A stretch of 64,000 nucleotides of DNA, taken from positions 26,223,453 through 26,287,452 of the forward strand of contig CM034532.1 in assembly GCA_020002185.1 (NCBI GenBank), written 5' to 3'. Below the pieces are notes generated by a model that worked only from the letters and a program-made list of their open reading frames with translations, did not search any database and was not told the DNA's origin. Source of the stretch: Paraescarpia echinospica. Lineage: Eukaryota > Annelida > Polychaeta > Sabellida > Siboglinidae. Below, piece after piece: positions 37,380-49,099 of the stretch. The stretch's first letter is position 1. Every line of letters starts with the position of its first letter. Position numbers and translations under genes: made by a program.

Positions 37380-37599
37380 ACCGAGTCCCCGCACAGCTCC
37401 GTGCGATAGTAACGCGGCCTGACGCGCACCGATCACTCACACGCGCTAACCACACGCACGCGCGTCGCTAAACGACGCTCGCGATCGCCGTACGTGCGCT
37501 CGCGTGTCTGCTCGCAGCGGAAACCACAAAACTGTGCTCCGCTACACACGGTATCCCTAAACCCCGATGTACCGTTGACGGGACATTGATGTGCGTGCG
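37380..37599 (+). promoter_or_regulatory. CpG-rich 5' region of bHLH gene
   Basis: CG dinucleotides are dense here (for example around ACGCGCGTCGCTAAACGACG, 37456-37475), in contrast with the AT-rich surroundings, immediately before the bHLH start codon. It is likely a CpG-island promoter or 5' UTR. No TATA box seen. Confidence 0.5.
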
Positions 37600-37950
37600 A
37601 TGGGTCGACCAAGGAAGCAGCACCCGACACGTCGACCGAGCAGTGACTCGAGCGGGCCGGAGACGAGGCACACCGCCATGCCGGCGAACGACCGGGAGCG
37701 CGACCGCATGAGGGTCCAGAGCGCGGCTTTCCGTCGGCTCAAGAACTCCCTGCCTTGGGTACCGCCGGACACAAAACTGTCTAAGCTGGACACGCTACGC
37801 ATGGCGTGTTGCTACATCACACATTTGGCCGACATCCTGGGAGACGAGGCGAGGGGAAGTGACGTAGAGTCGGCGGAAGTGACGACATCCATGGCGAGGA
37901 TGCCGGACCTGGCGGGACAGATCGGGGACAATCACAGACTCGTCAATCTG
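37600..37950 (+). CDS. TCF21/MSC-like: bHLH gene exon 1: basic helix-loop-helix domain
   Basis: 117 codons from the ATG at 37600. An in-frame GTG-headed extension at 37591 is not a plausible eukaryotic start. It ends HRLVNL before the donor GTACGTAG. The Arg/Pro/Ser-rich N-terminus is unconserved, and the bHLH runs from about residue 29 to 81. Confidence 0.88.
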
Positions 37951-40900
37951 GTACGTAGAGACGACGGTCTGACTCCATACCTATCTTGTGGCGCTTACAC
38001 CACAACATAACTATAGCTATACATACACATGTGTGCCATTAAATATGATGTGCATGCGCAGTTTTGAGGTATTTACGGAATATTTGCATTTAGAGTACCA
38101 TTTATGTGCAGCACTTGTTTGTTGTTGTTGTTGTTGTTGTTGTTGTTGCAATATTGCGTCAACCAATTGCCGTTTTTTAGAGACAGAAGTGTTTCACTCT
38201 GACTTTGGGGCTCGCCAGGAGAATCCCGCGTGTCTCCAGTTTGGAGGTGTACACATCCTCTGTGGGAAAATTGTTCCAGTTCACGATTATTCTCGCGAAG
38301 AAATGCACCCGGAATGATTCTGTCTACGACCGTTTTACGTATCCAGCATAATATACAAATCTGAAGCAAATATAATGCCTATAAAACAAGCAAATTACCT
38401 AAACTTATGTTAAACGGTGTGTGAGCAAAATAAACCAATGCCCTAATCCTACAACAAGATGACCAGAATTGGGAGCATTTTGAGATGACAGTAATCACGC
38501 AACACAACAAAACATCCGCAGTAGATCATGTTCAAACGCACCGTTGAGGTTCGCTGCATTATTCGCCTTGTGATGATCATCACAGAGAGTTCTGATCGGA
38601 TTAATTAGCAACAACTAAGTTCAGAAACCGGTTCATTGCAGGGTCTGATCAGTGCAACATTAGGTTGCATGCGGCAATATCCGCACGACTTGCTCAGTTG
38701 TACTGTGCAGGTGTTTCTTAGATATGGTTGCCAGTTTGTGTGACATCAGATAACATGAACATCTGAGTAATAAATGCAACGAACCTGTTCGATTAATTTT
38801 ACATATCGGAACATTATATTGGTTAGGCGCTATAATATAAATGTACAATTTACGTCCGTGCCTTGTCGTTCGCTTCTGCTGACCTTTGCCCTAAGTTCTG
38901 GCTGACCTTTGCCCTGAATGAGGGTGTCACTGTTAGCTCGAGTCACTTTGTAACCCGAGTCCAACCACCTACGGCGGTGTTCGAGGCCAGTTATCTTAAA
39001 TAAAGTTATCCCAGTTTGAACTGCAATGGCTACAGGTACTGATATTGTACTGTTCTTGGAAAATTACAAGAAATTCGCGCTGTGTATGGAACAGTTAGTG
39101 ACAGTCATACACATTTCACAAATGTCGCGCGTAATTTTAAATCCACAAGGCACACGCACACGCACACGCACACGCTCTCGCACGCGAACGCGCGCGTACA
39201 CACACACACACACACACACAGTAATTAACAAAACAAGCGCGTGATTGTTAGTTAATTGACATATAAATATGGCTTCATTCCATAAATAGTTGTGAAAATA
39301 AGTATTATATGAATTTGTTTATGCAAAGACATTCCCGTTTTAATTTAGAAATGGGGGGCGCTTTTCCCGTGTCATTACAAAATTATAAAAATAACATTAT
39401 TATTAAGACAAATTATTGCTCGCATGAGGTAATGTCGCCTGTTAGGTTATTGCAAAATATATGTGATATGTAAATAGATGTTTAACATTTTTGTTTACTA
39501 ATTTATGTAAGTTTGCTATGGAACCATGTACAACTGTAGTATGGTTGCAGTAACATGTGTAAAACAACACATTTTGTTGTGCTGTTTCTGTAAACATCGA
39601 ATGTAACCAAAATGTTTTGGCATCGTGTTGCACCGCTTGACTGGTAGAATGTGTCAATAAAAGTAACACCCACCGAGACAGGAGGGGGTGGGTTTTGACC
39701 GACATTACACTGCTCTGTGCCACTGTGGCTTCCGTCGTTGTTCGTGTGTACGAGGTCGTTTTTCCATCTAAAATGTCCTTCCAAAACAAACTCAGTTTAA
39801 CCCCACGGTTGTGTAAACAAACAGCGACACCTGCGACGGCCGTATGTTTCACTGATGTACACGACTAGACACGAACGGGTCCAAGACTCCAAATGTCGCC
39901 GCGGAGCTCGTTCTGGTGCCGTGGTTGATTTGGTCCACCGTGTGCTCTCAAGGGAGTCGTCAACAACTCCTTCTATCACTCAGCCGGCGCAACGAGGGCT
40001 GCAAACTCATTTCAGGGTCCATAAAACAGGTGGTATCTCCATCAGCAGTCGTCGGGACAGCAATAGGGTCTCGTTTCGTTTATGGATCGCGAACGGTGTT
40101 GATTTTATTTGAGTCTGGATCGACAGTTGACTCAGCTGACTGACCTGATACAAATGCACGCGTTCAAGACAAAAATAGTCGCACTCGTAGCAGACCATCG
40201 ATCGACCATCATTATGACGTCATCGAGTGATTGGCAACGCAAAACATACGTAAGAAAAGGAGCACGTTTCATCATCCTTGCAATGAATTTCTATAAATTA
40301 GTGATGTTTTAATAATATTTATAATACTATTGATAAGACTACTGATAATAATGTTGATACGAATATTGATAAGAATATTAATAATGGTGATCTTGATAAT
40401 AATGATAATAATAACATATAAATCCTCAGGATGGTATGAACAGGATTGAACAAAAGTCATCATTAAAATCAGAGTTAGTGACCCATCAAGGAGTTGGGGG
40501 AATGCATTATCGAAAAAATATGTCCTGAATACTGTGCGTAAGCTATATTTCAAAGTGAATTTAACAAGATTTAACAAGATTGCCATCCAGAAAATTACTC
40601 TGGATGGCAGGTGGACAAGGAAGCCTTTTGGCTTATCGAGAGTCCAATACTTTTTATCTACATGTATCCCGCCTTTTTAAGGTGTGTGTCGATTTTATTT
40701 TTAAACATATTCACGCTACTAGCACCAACACAATCAGGAGATAATCTGTTCCATTCATTTACAGTCCTTTGTGAGAATGAGAACTTTCTTATATCTAATC
40801 TACAATGCTCCTTTACTAATGTAGCTTCATGTCCTCTGGTCCTTCTATTTTTCTTAACTGAGAAAAAAATGTTTCTATCAATATTTTCATAACCATTCAA

Positions 40901-43900
40901 TATTTTAAACACTTCTATGTGATCTCCTCTCAATCTCCTGGTCTCTAATGTTGTTAAACCACATTCTTTTAGGCGTATTTCGTAACTAAGATCCCTCAGA
41001 TTTGGTATCATTTTAGTCGCTCTCCTCTGTACTCTTTCTAGCATATCTATGTCCTTCTTGCGATATGGCCTCCATGCTTGTATACAATATTCTAAATGAG
41101 GCCTCACTATTGTTTTGTACAGCGGTACTATTAATTCTTTTTCTTATACGCTATATTTCGCCTAATTAATCCAAGGATTTGATTTCCCTTTGACGCTGCA
41201 ATTCCGCACTGCTCTGAAACCTTCATATCAGCACTAATGGTTAACCCCAAGTCCTTTTCTTTTACAGTAGTACTTAGAACAGTACCCCCCATTTTATATT
41301 TTACCTCTTCATTCCCATGACCTGTGTGGAGGCATTTACATTTCCCAAAATTGAACAGCATTTGCCACTTTTCAGACCATTTGATCAACCTATCAAGATC
41401 ATCTTGTAAATGCTGTCTGTCTCCATCACTTTTAATCCTTCTAAACACTTTTGTATCATCCGCAAATTTTAACACCTTGCTTGTTATATCATCGTCCAAA
41501 TCGTTGATATATATTAAGAATAATATAGGTCCTAGTACTGATCCCTGTGGTACCCCACTCAATACCGATTTCCAGTTTGAAGCCTCCCCATCAACTACTA
41601 CATGTTGTCTTCTGTCATTCAGCCATTTTTCTATCCAGTTTATTATACCATTTCCTATGCCATGGGCCTTTAGCTTAAGGAGTAATCTTTGATGTGGTAC
41701 TTTGTCGAAAGCTTTTTGAAAATCTAAATAGATGATATCTACTGGTGATCCCTCATCTACCCACCTAGTGATGTCTTCCAAAAAACATAACATATTTGTT
41801 AAGCATGACCTCGCTTTTAAAAACCCATGTTGAGATGGGTTTATCAAGTTATGTTTAACAAGAAAATCCACCATGTGATCTTTAATTAGTCTTTCTAATA
41901 ATTTGCAAATCACTGATGTTAAACTCACTGGTCTATAGTTCTCTGACTTGTTTCTTGAACCTTTTTTAAATAACGGTATAATGTTTGCCTCTTTCCATTC
42001 TAAAGGAACCACTCCCTCTTCTAATGACAAATTGAAAACTGTTGCAAGCGGTACGCTAATTTGTTCTACAATTTCCAATAGTAGTTTGGGCGGAATCCCG
42101 TCCACTCCAGGTGATTTATTATCCTTCATAGCCCTTATTTTCTTAGCTACCATTTCCGAGGTTACAACTAACTGTCCTAAATAGTCTGAATCTGCCCCCT
42201 TGAACTTAGCCTCTGGTACTGGCAGTGAACTAATATCTTCCCTGGTAAACACTGAACTAAAATACTCATTCAGGTCTTCTGCCATTAAGAATCCCTCTGA
42301 TATTGTATTTCCAGCACTATCTTCTAGAGGACCGACCTTATCCTGAACTTTCTGTTTGCTTCGAATATACGCATAAAAACTCTTACTGTCATGTTGTATA
42401 TTACTAGCTAATTTTTTTTCATAGCTTCTCTTTGAATTTCTAATTTCAGCTGTAGCTTGATTAAGTGCTTCTTTATAAATGTTGTAGTCTTTATCATTTC
42501 CAGTACATCTATATGACTTCCACATCATTTGTTTATACTTAATTTTTCTAATGGCTTCTTTCGATAAGTGTTTCTTTTTAGACCGTTTCCCTTGTTTTTT
42601 GAAAGGTACAAATTTATCGACTATGCACTTAATTTCACTATTTAAGATATTCCAGCATTCGGTTGCTGTCTTATTCTTCAGTGTGTTATTCCAGTCTATC
42701 TTTGCTAAATATTTCCTCATGTCCTTATACCTTCCTTTGTGGAAATTTCTCCTATACTGCTTTTTACTATTCCTTTCTGATTTTACTTTGATGGTAAAAT
42801 GTATCTGGTTGTGATCACTACTCCCCAGTGGCTCACATATCTTGACATTGTCAACTAATTCTTTCTGTGAGGACAAAACTAAGTCTAACACATTCTCTCC
42901 CCTGGTTGGTTCTAGCACATGTTGAGAAAGGAAACTATCTTGTACTAAAACTAAAAACTTGTGGTCCTCACTCCCCATACTCTGTAGAGATTTCCATTGT
43001 ATATGCCCATGGTTAAAGTCCCCCATAATAATACAGTTCCGTTTGCTTACTTCCCTTATAGCGTTTTGTATTTTTTCATTCTCTTCTATGCTTATGTTTG
43101 GACTTCGATAAACTAACCCAACTGTTAACGTTGAGTTTCCTGTAACTATGTTACACCAAACAGCTTCTTCGCAATCTGCTTCTCTTTCTAATTTTATTTC
43201 ATAAGCCTGGATAGATTCTTTAATATATAAAATAACTCCACCTCCCTTTCTTCCTATTCTATCTTTCCTAAACATTACATATCCTGTTAGTCCCAATTCG
43301 GCATCTGATATATCAGTGGTGGCCCACGATTCGGTTATACCTATTATGTGAGGCCTTTACACCATTGGAACGTCGTTCCAGGTTTTGGGCACAGCTATAG
43401 CCTGAGGAAAATGACACCTGCTTAGTTTACTTTTAGGAGCAAAACGTTAATTATTATACATGTTTTTTCTTGATGTCACCGGCATGTTACTTCACCTAGC
43501 GTTGTCTTTTAGACGATCTGATTGTTTCATTGTCCGAGTGTGGTCCAGGCAAGCTCAACGAACCTTATGCAATATTTAACAAGATAAAACAAAAATGCGA
43601 CCATTGCGATAAGTTCATATGGCAAATGGACAAGAAAGCCATTGGCTTATCGAGCGTCCAACATTTCCTCATTTATATGCATTCCGTCTTAATTACATAA
43701 CTGCCAAATTTATCTTCAAACATATTCCCAATACGAGTATTAACACAATCAGTATATAATTAGCTCCATTCGTTTATTCTCATTTCCAATCTACATTGTT
43801 CTTTTGCTATTGCTATCTTGTGCTTTACGTCTTACCCACATTATATGTTTGAAGCGAATAGTTCTATCAATATCTTCATAGACATTAAACATTTTTAAAA

Positions 43901-46900
43901 CTTCTACTTCCATACTATAAGCGTTGGTCCAGGGAGAGATGGCTGGACCCAACTTTCAACTCAATACAACGATATTGTTGACTCAATACAACCTAAATCC
44001 CAAGGGAAAAGGTGTTAGCGCGCTTCCCATGCACCCAGGAAAATATAATGGCGTAAAGGCGTCACTTGCGTGGGATCCTTGGGATGGAAATACGGTTCAT
44101 GGCCCTGCGCACCTGCGAATAAATATTTAGGATAGCGGTCAAGGGTCGACGTAGATCGGTTTTCCAGACTCGACGAGCGATTGTGGGTAAATGATAAGGA
44201 AGGAGTAGAGGCGGTGGGAGCCGGGAGGGAAACCTCTCGTAGGGAAAGAATGCTCGGAGGGAGAAAAAGCCCAAAGGGGGAGAATGCTCTGGGACTCAGG
44301 ATAACAAATGAATCTATAAACGTTCAGGGATTAATCTACGACCCATAGAATAAGACATACGACCTATATATTTTTAAAATACCCCATGTATATAAAGATT
44401 ATCACCTTTTAGGGGTAAATAGGTTCGTTCCTTAACTGTTCGGAAAATGTGCGCGTAACAAGTAAAATGTAACCTAACAATCGCAAGAACCACGCGCGCG
44501 TCAAATACTTCGGAAAAACGGCCCCTGCATCATAGACTAGGCATCATGACGTAGACGCTGACACAAAAATCTTATGCTTACCCTCGTGCCTATAAAATGG
44601 CAATACGACAATTATTTCACACGCATGCACGTATATGTACGCACCGATAATGAAGAAATCCGCTCTGTTTGAGCCGCTTTGCTATAATAAGTAAAACGTC
44701 CTAAACGTGATCGTAAAATCGGGATACATTGGCATTTTTCGCCCGACTGGTCTGGTCTGGTCTGGTTTGGTTTGGTCTGATCTGGTCTGGTCTGGTTTAA
44801 GTGTCGGTGTCAGTCAGAATATTATACATTGCAGTCGGGGTGGATCTGATGTGGTCTGGTCGGGTCTGTTCATGTCGAGCGAAAAGTGCCGGAGTATATC
44901 GACCTTACAAGATCCAATCCGGCGCGCGTCTCCTCCTCCAAGTGTCGAGTTTCTAATGACGGTTCTGGTCACTGTCACGACACACAAGGGCGGCAGAGGG
45001 CTGACAGGGTCAGGCGACCCGGCACTCGTAGGTGTGACAGGGGGCCCGGGACGGGGGAGGTGTCGACAACACGACCAAGTGGTAGACACTCGTGTCGGTC
45101 GATGTCTAAATGTGATTTTCGTGTTGGATAATGCGCCGAGAATCGACCACTTCATCGTGACAGGAAACATGAGCGGGCCACTATTTTATCGGAGGTTTTC
45201 ATATATTTAACTGAGATTTAATTTACTTGGGTTTATCTAGCTGACATTTTACAGAAATGAGGCGTATAACAAGAGCTCGGTATCATAGAGCTGTTAGACA
45301 TATTATGAGAGAGGATGACAGAATTCGTACTACTAAGATGGCCGAAGCCATTAGTGAAAATAGAACCGGGACTTGTGGTCTGAGGTACGCCGGATAAAGG
45401 GCAGAAATAAATTCTTGCCTTCAAGTATTGATGGTGTGGTAGGTGATGAAGAAATAGCACACATTTTTCCCGATAAATATAATCACCTCTACAACAGTGT
45501 GTCATATGATGTTGATGACATGAGTGCTATAAATACGGAGATAAACAAGCAGATTAAAGAAAATATTGCGTATGATATATCAGTTGATGAGATTATCGAA
45601 GATGTCCAGCGACTGAAGCTAGGTAAGTCGGATGGTGAAGAGGGTCTCAATTCTGATCATATTATACATGGTCCGAAAATACTCTTTGTGCTGTTGGCAT
45701 TAATTTTTAACAGTATGTTGACACATGGTTTTATCCCGACTCAATGTTAGTGGGACCTATGATTCCTACACCAAAAGACAAGAGACAATTAATATGTACA
45801 TCCAACAATTTTAGAGCTATTTCTCTTGGCAGCATTGTTGCCAAACTGTTTGATGTTATTGTAGTATCTAAGGAACAAAGTGCGCTTGCAACATCGCATT
45901 TGCAATTTGGATTTAAACTAAATATGTTCACTACTCACTGCACATATGTTATGATGGAGACAATCAGTTATTATAATGCAAATGGCAGTAATGTGTATGC
46001 ACTCATGTTAGATGCCAGCAAAACATTCGACAGGGTCAATTATTGTAAGCTTTTTAGAGTACTTTTAAAACGTAAGGTACCACCTCTGATATTAAGACTG
46101 CTGTTGTATATGTATACTAAACAAAAACTTCAAGTATAGATGGGGCTCTAGTATGTCATCCCAGTTTACCGCATGTAACGGAGTCAAACAGGGAGCAATC
46201 CTTTCTCCTATTCTTTTCTCCATATACATGGATGGATTGTTTGAACAGTTAGAAAAGAGTGGAGTGAGATGCCACGTGAGCAACCACTATACGGGTTGCG
46301 TCGGATACGCAGATGATCTCACTTTGTTAACACCCACAAGATCTGGACTCAAGGTTTTAATCGATATATGCGAAAACTATGCAGACGAATACTGTGTAAA
46401 TTGTAACGGTAGTAAGAGTAGATATTTGATTTTTAGAGGTCGTTGCTGTAAACCCGACAACAGAACTGTGTTTTGTAATGATACCGAGTTGGACAGTGCT
46501 TAAGATGCTGTACATTTGAGCCATCATATATCCGTTGTTAATAAGGATAGTCTAGTCGTCGATGCCACTGCCAAATTCTGGAGAGGGTATAGTATGTTCA
46601 TGGCCGATTTCGGTCATATTAAGACGAATGTAAAGTGCAATTTATTTAAACAATATTGCTGCTCTTATTATGGAGCCCCACTGTGAGATCTTCAGAGTAA
46701 GAGTGTTGGCACTATTTGCATTGCTTGGTGAAAAGCCCTTAGAAAGCTGTGGGGGCTAGCGCCACTTACACACGGTGGTGTTATAGCATTGTTATCGGAT
46801 AGTTTGCCATTATTGGTAATCTTAAAGCAAAGGTTCTCCAGATTCATTCATAAAGCTATGAACCACAATTCACCGATTTAAGCAGTGTTGCTAAGTCGTC

Positions 46901-48154
46901 CATTGCAAATCCATGGTCAAATTGTAGCTCAAACTACCGTTATATCTTAAGTGAATGTGATGCAATGTACGAAGTGTCTACGTATGATATTGGCCGTATG
47001 TGGCAGGCTGATTTGTCCAACGTAACAATATCGAACGTGAACGTATTACCGGAATTGTTAGACATCAGGAACGGTCTTAAGACAAGCAATATTTTAGACG
47101 ACGATGATGTCGACCGTATCATTACGGAAATCTCTGTTTAAAAAACAACAACTCTACAATTGCCATTTTAATGTGCGACAATAAAGATTTTATTATTATG
47201 TAATTTGTATATGTTATTCTTGAATAATATAGTTTTCTTTTACGTTTCCATTTCAGGTATTTTAGGTCATTTGATGTATTTTTACCTATACTATACTATT
47301 GTTAGTGCTTTTGAGCAGATTTTTAAGCGGACACATGGTGCTCTATAAATGCTTATTATTATTATTATCTGAGGTTTCACTGCACATAAAGAAATGAAGT
47401 GCTGTTGATCTTGGGCATATAGTTACATCATTAATATTTCCTCTATAGACCACTAACGTGTTCTATTGATGACTGTGATCTCGGGTGAGAACCACTTTTT
47501 TGCAATGCTTTCTCCACATAATTGAACAGTGGTGTGATAGATGAAGGTGAACAAATTGTTAACGTAAATACGTGCATTTATGTACGGTCTATAGTTATTT
47601 TTAAGATTACAGGCGTTATCTCCAGCTGATATATTTTTCATGCTAAATTTGATTAATAAGTAAATAATTCCTAAAGAAATTAGATGTAGTTGTTAGTTCG
47701 TAATAAAGATAACATTGGAATTAATTGCTTGCTGTTTCTTGTATTATCCTTTTTTTATTGATTTATTTTATTTTAATGTGCTCTCTATTAAAACTTTTTG
47801 CATATTCTAGGTACTCTTTAACATTGAATAAATAAATCATTAATATGTAATTTATACTTAAATTTAATGGCGCATGCTAATCATAGAAAATATTAATTTA
47901 TATGCGTTATAGCCAACTTCCGAATAACAAACAGTTAAACTACATTGCATTATTTTACTAAACTACTGTAACGCGTTATTTTTTTACGTTTGTTACAGAC
48001 TTGGCCGTACGGGATTGTGCCGGAAATGTTGGGTGACAGATCTAGACAAAGCAACCTGTCGGAACAATCGGTGATGACGTCAGTGATGACGTCAGTGAAG
48101 GGACGTGGTTTGTGCGGAGGTAACGTCGCCTTGTCTAGCAAGTACGTCGGCTGA
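37600..48154 (+). CDS. TCF21/MSC-like: bHLH transcription factor, TCF21/musculin type, two exons
   Basis: Exons 37600-37950 and 47999-48154 join in phase 0 to give 168 codons, close to the roughly 180-200 residues of TCF21 and musculin. Residues 30-38 (NDRERDRMR) are the DNA-contacting basic region. Helix 1, the loop and helix 2 follow to about residue 80 ([16 protein letters not shown], then YITHLADIL). The loop phrase [16 protein letters not shown] is diagnostic of the TCF21/MSC group rather than TCF23/24. The intron falls exactly within VNL|TWP, the junction expected for this family, and a late RGLCG echoes the conserved RLCG near the family's C-terminus. In vertebrates these factors dimerise with E proteins on E-boxes and direct mesoderm, muscle and visceral development. 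The basic region (NDRERDR instead of NARERxR) and helix 2 are more diverged than usual. The 10-kb intron carries LINE insertions. Confidence 0.85.
38100..39150. other. First part of bHLH intron
   Basis: A (GTT)n run at about 38119-38148. Otherwise no element or exon recognised. Confidence 0.5.
39150..39221. repeat. CA/CG-rich microsatellite
   Basis: CACACG and CA repeats within the bHLH intron. Confidence 0.85.
39222..40560. other. bHLH intron, unannotated
   Basis: No exon seen. About 40308-40415 is a GATAAT/ATA-rich low-complexity stretch. Confidence 0.4.
40658..41107 (-). pseudogene. LINE RT C-terminal frame, part 2
   Basis: The continuation of the LINE polyprotein after the frameshift: [47 protein letters not shown], then TVNEWNRLS and HLKKAGYM. 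These are conserved C-terminal phrases of CR1-like RT proteins. Confidence 0.85.
41131..43356 (-). pseudogene. LINE endonuclease-reverse transcriptase frame, part 1
   Basis: An uninterrupted frame of about 740 codons covering endonuclease and RT, bounded upstream by TAA at 43357-43359. It ends prematurely at [10 protein letters not shown]. The related copy at 9821-9850 continues without a break through this point, so a one-base deletion here is the likely cause. The frame resumes at 41107. Confidence 0.85.
43571..43920 (-). mobile_element. Old 3' fragment of the CR1-like family
   Basis: A diverged copy of the last 350 bp of the element at 40561. Parallel landmarks are TTTAACAAGAT, GACAAGAAAGCC, TGGCTTATCGAG and the following AATATTTTAAA-type coding relics. 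It is heavily mutated. Confidence 0.7.
44330..44545 (-). repeat. Dispersed repeat family R2, copy 2
   Basis: The inverse-oriented partner of 33905-34125. Confidence 0.75.
44746..44800. repeat. TCTGG/TTTGG pentamer repeat
   Basis: A short run of GGTCTGGTCTGG units, flanked by unremarkable intron sequence. Confidence 0.85.
45246..47370 (+). mobile_element. Degenerate non-LTR retrotransposon, sense in bHLH intron
   Basis: Successive frames on the plus strand give RT motifs of a second LINE family: [15 protein letters not shown] (45627 on), [15 protein letters not shown] and [13 protein letters not shown] (45744-46139), then [20 protein letters not shown] and the YADD catalytic box (46153-46503, [13 protein letters not shown]). 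At least three stops or frameshifts separate them. The 3' end at about 47346-47370 is a TTA repeat. The family is distinct from the CR1-like copies. Confidence 0.85.
47371..47998. other. Last part of bHLH intron
   Basis: AT-rich, with a pyrimidine-rich tract before the acceptor TTGTTACAG (47990-47998). No element recognised. Confidence 0.6.
47999..48154 (+). CDS. TCF21/MSC-like: bHLH gene exon 2: TWP-motif C-terminus
   Basis: 51 codons from a clean acceptor, beginning [10 protein letters not shown] and ending SSKYVG with TGA at 48152-48154. TWP(F/Y) directly after VNL is the family hallmark. A 12-base tandem duplication (GTGATGACGTCA twice, 48071-48094) encodes VMTSVMTS and creates two CRE-type TGACGTCA palindromes. 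The far C-terminus is longer after RGLCG than in vertebrate relatives. Confidence 0.8.
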   Translation, partial: TWPYGIVPEMLGDRSRQSNLSEQSVMTSVMTSVKGRGLCGGNVALSSKYVG

Positions 48155-48156
48155 AG

Positions 48157-48310
48157 GATTCGTGATATATCCTACTTTTGGGCTGGAGAGATCCATGACA
48201 CACCTTCTCTTGGGAATGGATGGATCCGTGATACATTCTCCCTGGGGGTTGGCAGGATCCGTGATACACTGTCGAATATAGAGGGCGTATATTATATCCT
48301 CGGAATTTAC
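48157..48310 (+). repeat. Degenerate repeats of about 38 bp in bHLH 3' UTR
   Basis: ATCCGTGATACA and related ATTCGTGATATA and ATCCATGACACA cores recur at intervals of about 38 bases immediately after the stop codon. Confidence 0.6.
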
Positions 48311-48529
48311 GGACCCTGATACACCCTCTACGCCGAATAACTCTGGCAGACCCTCGATATTGCTCAGACAAACTATAGAGTGCCTCGAGATAATGTCATG
48401 TTTGAGGAAGAAATGATCGAGGACATGTGCATTACTACGAAAGAACGTGCATAGGGTGATTGGGCAAAGGAATTGTCGGCATACTGAGGTGTAATCCTAC
48501 ACGTACGTTGGGGCGACATGCACTACTAC

Positions 48530-48740
48530 CAGTCGTGTGTGTGTGCGTGCGTGCGTGCGTGCGTGTGCGTGTGCGTGTACGTGTACGTGTACGTGTACGT
48601 GTGCGGGCCCATGTACATGTGCATGTGCGTTTGTAAGTATGTCTGTATGACTGTGACTGTGTCTGTGCGTGTGCGTGTGCGTACGAGCATGCGTTTGTGC
48701 GTGTGTGCGTTTGTGCATTTATGCGTGTGTGCATGTGTAT
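48530..48740. repeat. GTGC/GTGT/GTAC-rich microsatellite
   Basis: An imperfect alternating purine-pyrimidine tract of about 200 bp. Cys/Val- and Thr/His-rich open frames come from the repeat. Confidence 0.9.
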
Positions 48741-48915
48741 ACAAACGCAAACGTCACACCACCTTTGTATTGTGGAAAAAAGCGTTGAATAGATGCGTCT
48801 CTCGTGAGTAAAACGATATGAGGTATACGTTTAGTCTGTGTGTTTGCCGGCCGCCGAATGTCCGTGTTCTCTCCGTGAGAAGGATGTAGCCTGTGGCAGT
48901 GAGACAACTGGACAA

Positions 48916-48921
48916 AATAAA
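48916..48921 (+). terminator. Candidate poly(A) signal for bHLH gene
   Basis: AATAAA about 760 bases after the stop. Another AATAAA lies at 49090-49095. Assigned by position only. Confidence 0.35.
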
Positions 48922-49099
48922 GAGAAGTCAGCGAAGTTCACGACCACTCTGCAAAATCGGCAGCAGAAATAAGCTACAGACATATCACGGATATTACCTC
49001 TTACTTTATGACAATACTTGTGTGTCACGTGGTAACAACAACATATTATTTCACCAACAACAACAACTGACAACATCTGACATGCGTGTAATAAATTTG

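Larger units (their letters stand above)
40561..43356 (-). mobile_element. CR1-like LINE, nearly complete, antisense in bHLH intron
   Basis: On the minus strand the element runs from an endonuclease domain ([18 protein letters not shown] at the start, then [11 protein letters not shown] and SSDHNQI) through a reverse transcriptase ([49 protein letters not shown]) to a C-terminal region. It ends in TTAACAAGAT repeats at 40561-40580, the same tail as in the copy at 9235-10414. It lacks ORF1 and the first residues of the endonuclease, so it is 5'-truncated. It belongs to the CR1/jockey group by its RT motifs; the exact clade is not determined. The RT is intact over most of its length, which implies fairly recent insertion. 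Confidence 0.92.

Noticed and set aside
37589..37600. Upstream ATG at 37589 as the bHLH start
   Set aside because: It is in a different frame from the bHLH domain. The ATG at 37600 is in frame and gives the expected length.
44707..45210. Open frame of 167 codons as a second bHLH exon
   Set aside because: It lacks the TWP start expected after VNL and is partly made of GGTCTGG repeats. The exon at 47999 fits exactly.
48435..48811. His/Thr- and Cys/Val-rich frames
   Set aside because: Products of GTGC/GTGT microsatellite sequence.
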